DNA of 43,601 bases from JBBQXY01 sp051004815 (GTDB lineage: Bacteria; Chloroflexota; Ktedonobacteria; Ktedonobacterales; Ktedonobacteraceae), in contig JBPCJY010000144.1 of assembly GCA_051004815.1 (NCBI GenBank), positions 1 to 43,601 of the forward strand. The letters run 5' to 3'. Positions 16,771 through 26,900 of this stretch are shown piece by piece. The notes below the pieces were generated by a model, which made no database searches, was not told where the DNA came from, and saw nothing but the letters and a program-made list of their open reading frames with translations. The position numbers and the translations under genes are program-made. Numbering within the stretch: position 1 is the first letter of the stretch; each line of letters begins with the position of its first letter.

Positions 16771-19700
16771 TTGAAAACGATCACCACTACCAAGTTAACA
16801 CGAGCCTACTTGCAGAAACTAGACCGGCAAAATTATCTCGCTACCACCTTCGCGGTTCTGCTAGCAACGATTAGCCTATTCTGGATGCTGTTCCATATCG
16901 GGGGAGACGCGGTAGTCACGCTTTTTGCTGATCTCATGTATGGCATTGCCGCACTATTGGGCGCAATCTTTGCCTTCAGCACGGCCTATCGTGCCTGGCG
17001 CGGCCCAGTACAATTGGCTCCTCGGCATCAGCTGGCCTGGCTCCTCATCAGCCTTGGAATGTTGGCCGATAGCATGGGCGGATTTTACTTCGCTTACCTG
17101 GAACACATGGGGCGGCCTAATCCCGTTCCATCGGGCGCGGATATCGGCTTCACGCTCTTCTACCCCTGTATCTTCTTCGGCTTGCTCTCGATGCCCACCG
17201 CGGTACGTTTTCGCACGCGTACCGCACTCGATGCTCTAATCACTACCCTCTGTCTGTTAGGCATTAGCTGGTTCTTTGCTATTGGCCCGGCGTATGTATT
17301 GCTCAAAGGCTCTGCTATTTCGCTGGGAACCTTTACCGTTAGCCTATCCTATCCATTCTGGGATATGCTCCTCATCTTTGCGATTGTGTTGCTTATTCGA
17401 CAACACGTAGAAAAAATATTACATCCGTTCTTGCTCATCTGTGGCTTGGGTGTTCTCTCGCTCACTTGGGCTGATACAACCTACGCCTACTTCACCGCCA
17501 ACGGCACGTATACTTCCGGCACACCTTCTATCGACACCTTCTGGTTCGTTGGCTCCTTACTGATTGGGCTTTCCGCGCTATATCAGTACAAAGCGATAGT
17601 CAACCGCACTTATAATGAGATGGAGCACCCGGCCCACATGCTCACCTCCACCAACTTTCCAACGCTTGCTCAGCGGGTCAGCTCGCGTCGCTTTTTGTTC
17701 CTGCAAAGTAGCCTCATCTACTTCCCGCTCCTCTTCTTGATCGCACTCGTACTCTATCGCGAAATTGCTAACGATGACGAAGTGGCAACTTTCCTGGTCT
17801 TCTTGACGGCACTCGTGGGTATCTTGCTCACGATACGCTATCTGTTAGCGACGTATGAGAATCACCTGCTGCTGAAGGAACGGGAGCAGAGCCGTCAGGA
17901 CGCGGAACATCTACGCCTGCTGGGAACAGAATTGACCAGCATCCTTGAGTTTGACACGCTGCGCGAACAGATTACCTTCATGGCAGCGGCGAAACTCACC
18001 TTTGACGCAGCGATGCTCGTTCTCATTGACGAACAACACCGACCTACCGATAAACATGCCTCTCTCCTCGTCTGTCTCGCTACCTCCCACCCGGCAGAAA
18101 CACAAACACTGCAACTCTCGGAAGTGCGGCTTCCTCGGCATGTGCTTCTTTTAGATGGAGAGAGAGAAGTCGTTTGGACGGATGACAGCATAGTTGTCCC
18201 ACCCAAGATTGCGCAGTGGCAGCAGGCACAAAACATCCGCTCTACGCTCTTCATACCGCTCATCTATCAAAAGAGGCTGCTGGGCAGTCTAGGTTTTTCC
18301 AGTCGTACTGAACAGCATTTTAGCCAACACGATATCACGTTGGCCAGAACATATGCAGCGCAGATTACCACCGTGATTGAGCATTCACGCCTTTACCAGA
18401 CCGCTATCGAGCAAGAACTATTTGCCAAGGCCATGGCGAACATTGCCACGCGCCTCAATTCCGCGGTGGTGGTAGAGCCAGCAGAGATCTATCAATTGAT
18501 TTGTGTAGAGGCCGCAAGTGCTCTCCGTGCCGACTATGCCTTACTCTACTGCGCTAATGAAACCGGGCAACTTGTGCCGCTCGCGACCTATATCAATGAG
18601 CAAGAACCAGTGATGGCTTTGCATGACTGGCCCCCCATTTCTCGTCACGAGCACGATTGGCAGATGCTTACCAGCTTACAGCCTATACTTGTGCAGTTTC
18701 CTCCTATCAATGCACAGATCACCAACCGCAAGACAACTGCACCACTTACCTCCTTGCGGACGCGTGCATCTGGCGTCTACCCTGCCTACTCACCTACCGG
18801 CCATAAAGAGGTGAACCATAACACGTCTTTATTACGCGAAAAATTGCTACATAAGGGTACGCAAACTGCTATTTTCTCGCCACTCATCACCAACGGTGAC
18901 GCATTTGGCCTGCTGATCCTGGCCCGCACATTTCCCGTAGGCGCGTATGATAAGACGGCCTTTGATAACAACGACTTATCACGGGTACAAGATTTCGCGG
19001 AACAAGCGGCGGTGGCCTTAACCAATGCACAACTGTATGAACAACAGCGTCAGGCCCATCAACGCTTACAAGAGCTTGACCAGCTCAAAGATCAGTTTAT
19101 GGTAACTGCTTCACACGAGTTGCGTACGCCATTGACAGGAGTGCAGGGCTATATCGAACTGCTGGCACAATACGATGAAATGTTACCAGCCGAGCAGCGC
19201 AGAGAATTCCTGCAAAAAGCACGACGCAGTTGCGATGAACTGGTCGTGCTGCTTGGCAACGTAATGGATGCTAGTCGCCTGGAGATTGAGGCGGGCATTC
19301 GTCCGGCAAACATGGAAAATGTCAATATTCGCGATATGATTGACAGCGTTACCAATCTCATCGAACCACAATTGACAAAGGAACGCCGCCAGGTACATTT
19401 CGCCCTCCCCACCCACCTCGCTGTACGGGCGGATGCGGCACGACTGCGCCAGGTGCTGGTCAATATCAGTGTCAATGCTTTGAAGTATTCTCCGCCAGAA
19501 ACACCTGTTGCCTTTACCGCTCGCGCTCTACGCATTGAGGGCAGACACATTGTCATCATCAGTATTTCAGATAAGGGGAAAGGTATTACAGCGCAGGACC
19601 AGAACCGCCTTTTCGGGCGTTTTGTACGGCTGGAAAGCGATATCAATAGCGAGGTACGGGGTTCTGGATTGGGGCTATACATTTCGCGTCGCCTCATTGA

Positions 19701-19785
19701 GGCCATGGATGGGAAAATCTGGATCGAAAGTCGTGGCATTCCCGGTGAAGGCACGACCTTTCATGTACAGCTCCCCATGGCTTGA
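16771..19785 (+). CDS. Membrane sensor histidine kinase with two GAF domains
   Basis: 1004 residues from a TTG with GAGGAG immediately upstream; the next Met is 38 residues in. The N-terminal 370 residues hold about ten membrane helices of an unrecognised sensor type. GAF-like domains follow at about 391-535 and 550-750, then a short coiled coil and the HisKA box with phospho-acceptor H782 (TASHELRTPL). The ATPase domain has the N box near 892 (NISVNALKYS), G1 near 932 (SDKGKGI) and G2 near 963 (GSGLGLYISRRL). All kinase motifs are intact. No response regulator is adjacent, so its partner is elsewhere. The signal is unknown. Confidence 0.92.
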   Translation: MKTITTTKLTRAYLQKLDRQNYLATTFAVLLATISLFWMLFHIGGDAVVTLFADLMYGIAALLGAIFAFSTAYRAWRGPVQLAPRHQLAWLLISLGMLADSMGGFYFAYLEHMGRPNPVPSGADIGFTLFYPCIFFGLLSMPTAVRFRTRTALDALITTLCLLGISWFFAIGPAYVLLKGSAISLGTFTVSLSYPFWDMLLIFAIVLLIRQHVEKILHPFLLICGLGVLSLTWADTTYAYFTANGTYTSGTPSIDTFWFVGSLLIGLSALYQYKAIVNRTYNEMEHPAHMLTSTNFPTLAQRVSSRRFLFLQSSLIYFPLLFLIALVLYREIANDDEVATFLVFLTALVGILLTIRYLLATYENHLLLKEREQSRQDAEHLRLLGTELTSILEFDTLREQITFMAAAKLTFDAAMLVLIDEQHRPTDKHASLLVCLATSHPAETQTLQLSEVRLPRHVLLLDGEREVVWTDDSIVVPPKIAQWQQAQNIRSTLFIPLIYQKRLLGSLGFSSRTEQHFSQHDITLARTYAAQITTVIEHSRLYQTAIEQELFAKAMANIATRLNSAVVVEPAEIYQLICVEAASALRADYALLYCANETGQLVPLATYINEQEPVMALHDWPPISRHEHDWQMLTSLQPILVQFPPINAQITNRKTTAPLTSLRTRASGVYPAYSPTGHKEVNHNTSLLREKLLHKGTQTAIFSPLITNGDAFGLLILARTFPVGAYDKTAFDNNDLSRVQDFAEQAAVALTNAQLYEQQRQAHQRLQELDQLKDQFMVTASHELRTPLTGVQGYIELLAQYDEMLPAEQRREFLQKARRSCDELVVLLGNVMDASRLEIEAGIRPANMENVNIRDMIDSVTNLIEPQLTKERRQVHFALPTHLAVRADAARLRQVLVNISVNALKYSPPETPVAFTARALRIEGRHIVIISISDKGKGITAQDQNRLFGRFVRLESDINSEVRGSGLGLYISRRLIEAMDGKIWIESRGIPGEGTTFHVQLPMA

Positions 19786-19795
19786 TGAGTCGCAG

Positions 19796-19966
19796 CTATT
19801 TCCTCTCTTTTTCCAAAGCGGCGGTGGCTTCTGCCTGCTTTTTTACCTGTAACGGTGCATGTTGCTCACAAAAACGGAACGTACGCCCACCCGGTAGCAA
19901 CTGGGCATAGGCGGCTGGCTCGCCACACGTATCGCAACGTCCCACATGGGTTTTAACAGCTTTCAT
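19796..19966 (-). CDS. Small zinc-ribbon peptide
   Basis: 56 residues from the ATG at 19966, preceded by GGAGGAAA; the longer upstream frame has no support. C11xxC14 and C33xxH36 form a probable four-ligand zinc site (CDTCGEP and RFCEQHAP), followed by a charged tail rich in K, E and A. Function unknown; it could be a nucleic-acid-binding or chaperone-type mini-protein. It ends 11 bp from the convergent kinase gene. Confidence 0.7.
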   Translation of the reverse strand: MKAVKTHVGRCDTCGEPAAYAQLLPGGRTFRFCEQHAPLQVKKQAEATAALEKERK

Positions 19967-20092
19967 AAAGGGATTTCCTCCTCGGTTTGTATTATGCAGG
20001 CAGATTGCATTCTCCGCCTGGGATAGATTGTGTCTATGCTTAATCATATCACAAATAGCACGAGTTTTTGCGAAACGCAGCTTATAAGAAAG

Positions 20093-20110
20093 TTGTCTTA
20101 TATAAGACAA
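20093..20110. promoter_or_regulatory. Perfect 18-bp palindrome
   Basis: TTGTCTTATATAAGACAA is fully self-complementary. It lies about 125 bp upstream of the zinc-ribbon start codon, in gene-free DNA, and looks like a dimeric regulator site. The regulator family is not identified. Confidence 0.5.
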
Positions 20111-20137
20111 GGAAGAATCTTCTCTTTGGAGCAGCAC

Positions 20138-20452
20138 TTTGCCGCACAGGAGTGCATGTCACGCGGCTTCAAAGGACGGTTTGGGCATTCTTAGCACTAT
20201 AGACGTATTGAAGTCATAAAAAAGGATGAGGAAAGGATGCAATTGTATACTATATGCAGTGGTAGTTGATGATCGATGGGGTGCCAATGTGCTCTGTTGA
20301 GCGTTGCGCCGGGTGAGGTCTGTTCGATACTGCTCCGAACATGTTTTGTGGTAGCTCTGCTCCAAGCATGGGCCGTTGAGAGGTGCAGCAGAACGCTCCC
20401 GTTGAAGCTCCGCTCCAGACATACTTCGGTTATCGCTACCACAGCAGATTAG
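20138..20452. other. Gene-free region before the H-NOX remnant
   Basis: No ORF here has a ribosome site or recognisable product. Three imperfect copies of a CTGCTCCrrrCATG-like motif occur near 20330, 20357 and 20409. The lost N-terminal half of the H-NOX gene should lie here but I cannot recognise it in any frame. Confidence 0.4.
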
Positions 20453-20509
20453 CTATTTTTCTTTACCAATGGACTTACCAGACATCTTTGCGCGTATATC
20501 CTGACACAG

Positions 20510-21130
20510 GTGCATAACGCACGTGAGCTATTACTGTCGATGCACGATGCCCATGAGCAAATGGGGCGTCTTCCTGAGAGCCTCACCCCCCCTCTTTTTC
20601 AGTATCGAACACAAGCTAATAAGCCAAATGAATTGACCTTAATCTATGATAGCCCCCGCAAACTCTGTCCCGTCCTCATGGGTGCCATCGAAGGGGCGGC
20701 AGAACGCTATGGTGAGCGAGTCCAGATTGTCGAGCAGATGTGTATGAAACGCGGTGATCCTGTCTGTCGCTTCGAGCTACGCTTTTCTGCTTCAGCGGCA
20801 GGACCTCAAGAAACACCGGAACAGAGAGAGCATCACCAGACAAAACAGCAGTTTGCCCAGGTCATTCTGACACTTCTGCCAGATGAGGGAGGGTTCACCC
20901 TGGCGGAAGTGCAAAAGGCTGTCGTGTTACGAGGGATGAAACAGGAATGGGCTCGCCCCGCTCTGCTGCTCGAGGCGTTACGCCACCTCCACCATGCCGG
21001 CCTGGCTGCTACCTCAGCGAACCATACCGGGGATGATTTTGCGAATCGCCGCTATTGGCGTGCCCCAGGGGCAGATCGGCACGCAAGCGGCCCCTTGAGA
21101 ATTGAAAGGGAAGAGCATGTTCGCAAGTGA
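20510..21130 (+). pseudogene. Truncated H-NOX (heme-NO-binding) domain protein with C-terminal extension
   Basis: From a GTG at 20510 the frame gives 206 residues, but neither this nor the ATG at 20540 has a ribosome site. The frame is open back to a TAG at 20450. The start matches the proximal half of H-NOX domains: a His (H15, DAHEQMG) spaced 11 residues before PP as in H-NOX, the diagnostic YxSxR as YDSPR near 46-50, and VLMGAIEGAAERYGERV. A GDPVCRFEL ending is shared with V4R-like relatives. Residues of about 100-190 form an extra domain (TLAEVQKAVVLRGM...) that may be winged-helix. The distal heme-pocket half is missing, so the gene is probably dead. Confidence 0.65.
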
Positions 21131-21203
21131 TCTGACCACATTGCTACAGATAATGATTGCCGTAGCTCCATTCAAGAGCGAAACGAGAGGGGGAAAGCGT
21201 TTC

Positions 21204-22271
21204 ATGAGCACGCGGACAGTTTTTCAGACGGGCCAGCAACTGGCCCGCACACGGTAGGATACCCACGAAAGCGGGGAAGCTTTCGACCGGAAAAAGTCGC
21301 CGTATTTGACAGAGCAGGCCCAGCAATTTATTGCTCAACAGGCGATGTGTGTGCTAGCTGGACTGACTCCAGACAACAGACTCGATGGAGTACTCGTGCT
21401 GGGGCAGCCCGGCTTCGTAAAGGTGCTCGATGCGTCTACATGTCTGCTCCGATTGGAGATTGGAGGGAGAGCTTCTGGCATCTTACAACGCTTGTGCCGC
21501 GCTCTTTCGCTGGGACAGGTTGCCTGGCTAAGCCTCTTTTTTATCTGTCATCCGACGCGTGAGCGACTCTGCGTGCATGCAACGGTCGAAATACGTGCAA
21601 GTGACTCTCCAGCACTACCTTGTTCCCCATCCTCTGCTCCATCAGTGGTGGTACGTTTGCACGTACAAGAGACCTTCTTTCACTGCTCGAAATACATTCG
21701 GACACGCGTTGCCGGTCTCACGGTACCGGAACCGCCATCTTTTTTCTCTCAACAGCGCAGGTCTTCCCAGGATATGCTCAATGGAAGCCAACAAGGCCTC
21801 TCCGCGGAGCATTGCCGCTTTCTCAACCAGCAGATGTTGTGTTTTCTCTGCACAGTGAATCGGGAAGGTCGATGTGCTGTCAATCATCGCGGTGGAGCAC
21901 CAGGGTTTCTCGTCCCTTACCTTCCAAATACCACAATCCCCGGCGGGGTGCTCCTGCTGCCAGACTACGCGGGAAATGGGGCCTTTGAAGCCCTGGGGAA
22001 TATCTTTGAGACGAAGCGGGCAGCTATCGTCGTCCCGAACTATGCCGCCCAGGTGGCTCTGTGTGTCACGGGAGGAGCATACGTGATGGAGACGGAAAGC
22101 TTGCATGGAGAAGTAGCTCGAAGGTGTCGCGGAGCCGAACGAGTCATCGCTCTTGAGGTGCAGAGGGTAAGGGTTCAAAGTGACGATTGGTCCGCTCTGC
22201 TTGCCTATGAATGTACTCGTGCTGCGTCAACCTGGGCAGCCTCCGTGCCATCCATGTGTGCTCTTACATAG
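21204..22271 (+). pseudogene. Pyridoxamine 5'-phosphate oxidase-like flavin split-barrel protein, interrupted by TAG
   Basis: An ATG at 21204 with GAGAGGGGG upstream starts MSTRTVFQTGQQLARTR, then meets an in-frame TAG at 21255-21257. The same frame resumes and stays open to 22271. A TTG at 21306 could restart a 321-residue product. The sequence has the two-half split barrel of the PNPOx-like family: FIAQQAMCVLAGLTPDNRL early, and FLNQQMLCFLCTVNREGRCAVNHRGG with NYAGNG-like DYAGNG and GNIFETKRAAIVVPNY in the second half. The family usually binds FMN or a related flavin. One nonsense change separates it from a full gene. Confidence 0.7.
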
Positions 22272-22405
22272 GAGGAAAGCCTTGCTAGTTCGTGCTTGGA
22301 GGGAATAAGATACATAGATGCAGCCAGACAATCACTCACCTTCAAATTCACCAACAGACGCACCGAGTAAGACAAGCATGATCTCAGAAAGGAAAGCACA
22401 AAACG

Positions 22406-23401
22406 ATGCGAACCATTACGCTTGAAGAGCATTATGCAACCCCGGCCTTCATGGAAGGCCCGGGACGCCAAATCAAAGACCAGGCACAAGCGGCCCACGA
22501 TCACCCCCTGGTGGCGGCAAGAATTACCCAGCTTATCGATCAACTGTGCGATCTCGCCGACCGCAGGATCGCTGACATGGATGCCGCAGGGATCGACATG
22601 CAGGTTCTCTCGCTAACTTCTCCCGGCACGGAGCAACTCGACGCAACCGAGGCTGTAACACTCGCCCGTGAGACAAACGATCTCCTCGCGGACGGGGTAC
22701 GGCGTCATCCGAGCCGTTTCGCTGGATTCGCGGCACTCCCAACTGCTGATCCGACCGCCGCCGCCGCCGAGCTAGAACGCACCATCCGTGAATACGGCTT
22801 CAAGGGAGCATTGATCAACGGTCACATCCGTGGCCGCTATCTAGATGACCAGTTCTTCTGGCCGATCCTGGAACAAGCCGAAGCACTCCAGGTTCCGCTC
22901 TATCTCCATCCAACCCCACCTCCACAAGCGGTCATCGCGACCTCCTACGCGGGAAACTACACGTCAGAAGTGACGGGCATACTGGCGACCTCGGCTTGGG
23001 GCTGGCACATCGAGACGGCGACCCATGTCCTGCGCCTCATCCTCAGTGGAGCCTTCGACCGATACCCGAACTTGCAACTCGTTATTGGTCACATGGGTGA
23101 AGCACTTCCGTTCATGCTGTCCAGACTCGATCTTGCTCTGCCCACGGAAGTGACGAAACTGAAACGCCCTGTTGGGGCCTATCTCCGCGAGAACCTCCAC
23201 TATACCTTCGGTGGTTTCAATTACATCCCAACATTCTTCGATCTGTTGCTTCAGGTCGGTATTGACCGGATTATGTTCTCCGCCGACTATCCTTACAGAT
23301 CGATGGAGCAGGCACGTACCTTCCTGGAGCAACTCCCAGTAAGTCCTGCTGATAAAGAGCGAATCGCACACGGCAACGCGGAGCACCTGCTACGACTGTA
23401 A
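22406..23401 (+). CDS. Amidohydrolase-2 family protein, 2,3-dihydroxybenzoate decarboxylase-like
   Basis: 331 residues in the ACMSD/dihydroxybenzoate decarboxylase branch of the amidohydrolases. The N-terminal ITLEEHY supplies the first metal ligands (E7 and H9). YLHPTPP holds the next His, LVIGHMGEALPF the following one, and FSADYPY the catalytic Asp near the C-terminus. AGFAALP and GFKGALING are family-typical. It would decarboxylate or hydrate an aromatic acid; the substrate is unknown. AAAGGAAA lies upstream of the ATG. Its transcription formerly ended in a hairpin that a transposon has since split. Confidence 0.88.
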   Translation: MRTITLEEHYATPAFMEGPGRQIKDQAQAAHDHPLVAARITQLIDQLCDLADRRIADMDAAGIDMQVLSLTSPGTEQLDATEAVTLARETNDLLADGVRRHPSRFAGFAALPTADPTAAAAELERTIREYGFKGALINGHIRGRYLDDQFFWPILEQAEALQVPLYLHPTPPPQAVIATSYAGNYTSEVTGILATSAWGWHIETATHVLRLILSGAFDRYPNLQLVIGHMGEALPFMLSRLDLALPTEVTKLKRPVGAYLRENLHYTFGGFNYIPTFFDLLLQVGIDRIMFSADYPYRSMEQARTFLEQLPVSPADKERIAHGNAEHLLRL

Positions 23402-23420
23402 TCGGTAAAGCATGATATCA

Positions 23421-23440
23421 GCTTCCGCACTCTTTATATT
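23421..23440. terminator. Left half of a terminator hairpin split by transposon insertion
   Basis: GCTTCCGCACTCTT (23421-23434) plus TATATT is followed by the transposon target duplication AAGAA. Its partner arm AAGAAGAGCGGAAGC is at 31588-31602. Joined through the target site they form a GATATC-GCTTCCG...CGGAAGC-GATATC hairpin between the stops of two convergent genes. Confidence 0.75.
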
Positions 23441-23445
23441 AAGAA
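23441..23445. repeat. Target-site duplication AAGAA, left copy
   Basis: AAGAA directly precedes the left inverted repeat and recurs directly after the right one (31588-31592). Five bp is the length made by Tn3-family insertion. Confidence 0.85.
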
Positions 23446-23498
23446 GAGGTAGGCCCAGGATACGTGTAAAAATCTATCATAAAGCAATTTGTTGTATT
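23446..23498. repeat. Left terminal inverted repeat
   Basis: 53 nt beginning GAGGTAGGCCCAGG. It is the reverse complement of 31535-31587 except for G at 23452. Confidence 0.92.
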
Positions 23499-23544
23499 CC
23501 TCACAAAGGACAAAACCTGTGGCTGGGAAGTGTCTACGCTGCAG

Positions 23545-23907
23545 TCACTCACTGGCCACATAGTTTGCGACAAGTGCCAGTAACTCACCCATCTCGAACG
23601 GCTTCGCCAGAAAATCATCCGCTCCGGCTTCCCTGGCGATCTGACGTATCTCTTTACTGGCAGAAAGCAGGATGATCGGAAGAGCACGCGTCGCTTCCTG
23701 GCTTTTGAGAGACCGACAGACGGTCAGTCCATCCGTGCCAGCGAGCCGGATATCCAGCAACAGCAGGTCAGGGAACGGCTCCTGCATCTGCTGTACGGCG
23801 TGTCCATCTCCCTGGATTTCCACGTCGTATCCTGCCTCTTCAAGCATCAGTTGCAGCACGTCCCTGATCCCTGGATCGTCATCGGCGACAAGGATTCTTT
23901 TAGGCAT
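23545..23907 (-). CDS. Single-domain response regulator (CheY-like receiver)
   Basis: 120 residues from the ATG at 23907. A longer reading frame exists, but MPKRILVADDDPG is the natural receiver start. The acidic pair is DDD at 9-11, the phospho-acceptor is D52 (LLLLDIRL), the conserved Ser is S82 (LSAS) and the Lys is K102 (LAKPF). No output domain follows, so it acts by protein contact. Its start overlaps the kinase stop by 8 bp, which indicates translational coupling and a cognate pair. It is cargo of the Tn3 unit. Confidence 0.93.
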   Translation of the reverse strand: MPKRILVADDDPGIRDVLQLMLEEAGYDVEIQGDGHAVQQMQEPFPDLLLLDIRLAGTDGLTVCRSLKSQEATRALPIILLSASKEIRQIAREAGADDFLAKPFEMGELLALVANYVASE

Positions 23908-26900
23908 GCAACTCTTCACTTTCTTGCTGAACGGGACCAGACGCTCGCCCCGGTGCAAGCAACACCGTAAAGAAAAAGGTGGCCCCTTCCCCTTCACGAC
24001 TCTCTACCCACATCCGTCCCCCGTGTCGCTTGACGATCTCTGCCGAAATATACAGGCCCAACCCAAGCCCAGGGAAGGTTTGATGTTCTGACTCATTGAC
24101 GCGAAAGAAGCGGTCAAAGACGCGTGCTTGTTTCTCTGGGGCGATGCCAATGCCAAAATCCTGCACGCCGACCGTGGCCGCATCGGCGTCTGCTTCCAAC
24201 GTCACCACAACAGTGTCCGCTTGGGGAGCGTATTTGATGGCGTTGGAGAGCAGATTGGTCAGGACCTGGCTGATGCGCTCCCGGTCGCCAGAGACGAACG
24301 TTTTGACCGCTCCCTCGATGCGAACCTGCTGTCGTTCGCTCATGTGCCCCATGTCCTCAACGGTCTCGCGCACCAGGGCATCCAGATCAAACCGCTCATG
24401 GTCCCAGAAAAGTTTCCCCGCCTCGATTTTTGTGACATCCAGTAAGGTCCCGATAAGTTTGATGAGCTTGTTGATCTGCATCTCCATCTTGGCCAGCATA
24501 CTTGCCGAGCGTTCATCACCCGCTTTGTCAAAGCGGGAGTGCAGCATCTGCGTGTATCCTTTAAGGCTGGTGACGGGGGTCTTCAGTTCATGACTGGCAA
24601 TCGCCATAAATTCCTCCCGCTGCTCCAGCATTCGTTGCTGGTCCTGCTCCGTCTGCTTGCGGTCGGTGTTGTCCTCCATCGCCAGCAGAATGAGCGGGAC
24701 GTGATCGATACGATGGGCATTGAGCAGCATCGTCTTGCGACCAATCTTGGGAAAGGCGTTCTCCACCTCGTAATCTGCAAAGGCATGACTGGTGGGAAGG
24801 AGTTCCTCCAGGAGGGTACGCAGAGCGGGAATGTTCCACTGACCGTGGTCCAGATCGAAGAGCAACATTTGCTCTATGTCAGCAGGCTCGATCTGGAAGA
24901 AGCGGTAGAACGCGGCATTCGCGCTTTGCACGCGCAGGTCGGCATTCAACACGAGCAGCGGCTCCCGAATGGTTTCTACAATGGCTTCCGCGAAGGCACG
25001 CGCTTCCTGCAGTTGTTCCTGGCGTTGCTTGAGTTCCTGATTGATGACAATCAACTCTTCGTTGCTGGCCTGGATCTCTTCTTTGGACGTTTCCAGTTCT
25101 TCGTTGAGGCTTTGCAGCTCTTCATTGCTCGAAAGGATCTCTTCGTTGGCGGATTGGAGTTCTTCGTTGGCCGCTTCCAACTCTTCCACAACCGAGCGCA
25201 TCTCCTCCCGTGTGGCAGCACGCTCCTGTTGCAGGGTGGTGATCCGACGATCTTTGGCATCAGGGGTGCCCGTCTCCGTTGCTTGTTTCTCTGACAACGG
25301 CGCGGCATCTGCCTGCAGTGATGGCAGGGACGCCTCTTCAAAGAGAACCAGGAAGAAGCCATCCTTCAGTGGCAGCACCTCCACCGTGACCGCTCCATGC
25401 GAGCCGTCGTGAGAGAGCAGTTCGATGCCCTCCTTTTTCACGCGTTCTCCGCTCGTGCGAGCCTGGTGAATGGCAGTGCGTAGTGGGAGCATCAGGCTCT
25501 CATGAGCCATTTTGAAGAGATTGAAGCTCGCCTTACCCGCTGCAGGTGCCAGGTAGGGGCTGGTGTGTCCACGGAAGTGCTGCACCTCCATCGTCTGGTC
25601 GATCACCACACTTGCCGGGACATAGTGCGCCAGGAGCAGAGCATCCGCTTCGTTCTGGGCGTCCCCTTCGTTCACATCCCTCTCAGGTCTCATAGGTTCC
25701 TCCTTGCTCCTGTTTTGGTGTGCTCCTCTGGTCCTCGGCATCACCCTGTCAAAGGTCGGTCTCACACTGGAGACTTTTTTTGTATACACTTTCTGCTTTT
25801 TGTCAACGGGCGCGAAGAGCGGGAAGTCTGCCCCGACGGTTTCCGAAGATCCCAGCAACAGAAAACCACCAGGCTTCAAGGCATAGTGAAACGTGTGTAA
25901 GACCTTCTTCTGCATTGCCGGGCCAAGGTAGATCAACAGATTGCGGCAACTGAGCAGATCCACCCTGGAAAAAGGCGGGTCGATGCACACATTATGCCGG
26001 GCAAAGACACACACATCACGGATGGACTTGTGGATCTGATAGCGTCCATCGACGCGCTGAAAGAACCGTTGCAGACGCTCAGGGGAGACGCCCTCGACCG
26101 CACTAGGGAGGTAGCTTCCTGTTCTCGCGTGTTTAATCGCCATCTCATCAATATCGGTGCCAAAGATTTGCAGGAGGGGAGTCAGAGAGTGCGCTTCGCC
26201 ATACTCTAGCAGACAGATGGCAAGAGAATACACTTCCTCGCCCGTTGAACATCCCGTAACCCACACCCGCAGTGCCTCCCCAGAAACGTGTGTCTTGAAC
26301 AGTGCTGGAAAGACCTCGTGTGTGACCGCCTGAAAGGCCAGGGGATCCCGAAAAAAACTGGTCACGTTGATAAGTAAGTCCTGGTACAGGGCCTCCACTT
26401 CGGAGGGATGCTCACGCAGAAAGACGGCGTACTCCGCGAGGCTTTCCTGCTGGTGCAAAGCCAGACGGCGCAGAAGACGGCGTTTGATCGTGGGTGGCTT
26501 ATAGGCCGCAAAATTGACGCCGGTCCTCTGGCGCAGTTGCGTGAGAATCTGCTGGAAGACCTGCTCATCGTCAGGGAAAGCCTGTTCATGCTCAGAGCTT
26601 TCTCTCTCAGGTTCGGGGAGTTCCTGTGCGCGTTCTGGGCTTTCCAGGTCGGGGTCCGCCATATGCGCTGGCCTGACATAGGAGTGCTGGCTGATCCTGA
26701 GCAGTTCCCTGACGATGCCCTCTGGCGGCAGGAGTGCGTCCACAGAGCCAGCAGCCAGGGCACTCTGGGGCATGCCCTGGAATTGTGCTGTTGCGTCCTG
26801 GGCAAAGGTCATCCCGCCTGCCGCTTTGATCGCTTTGAGTCCGAGGGTTCCATCAGATGCGGTGCCTGAGAGGACCACCCCAATGGCCTGATGCTTCTGC

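Noticed and set aside
20330..20422. Three CTGCTCC-like motifs that looked like a repeat array
   Set aside because: Copies are short, unevenly spaced and diverged; not a CRISPR or a clear operator set.
23412..23498. Considered inverted repeats of more than 85 bp for the transposon
   Set aside because: Similarity outside 23446 comes from the two arms of the host terminator, and the AAGAA duplication fixes the transposon boundary at 23446.
24539..25294. 251-codon plus-strand ORF opposite the CheB-CheR kinase
   Set aside because: Antisense shadow of the coiled-coil and PAS coding sequence, with a leucine/phenylalanine-rich translation typical of reverse-strand repeats.
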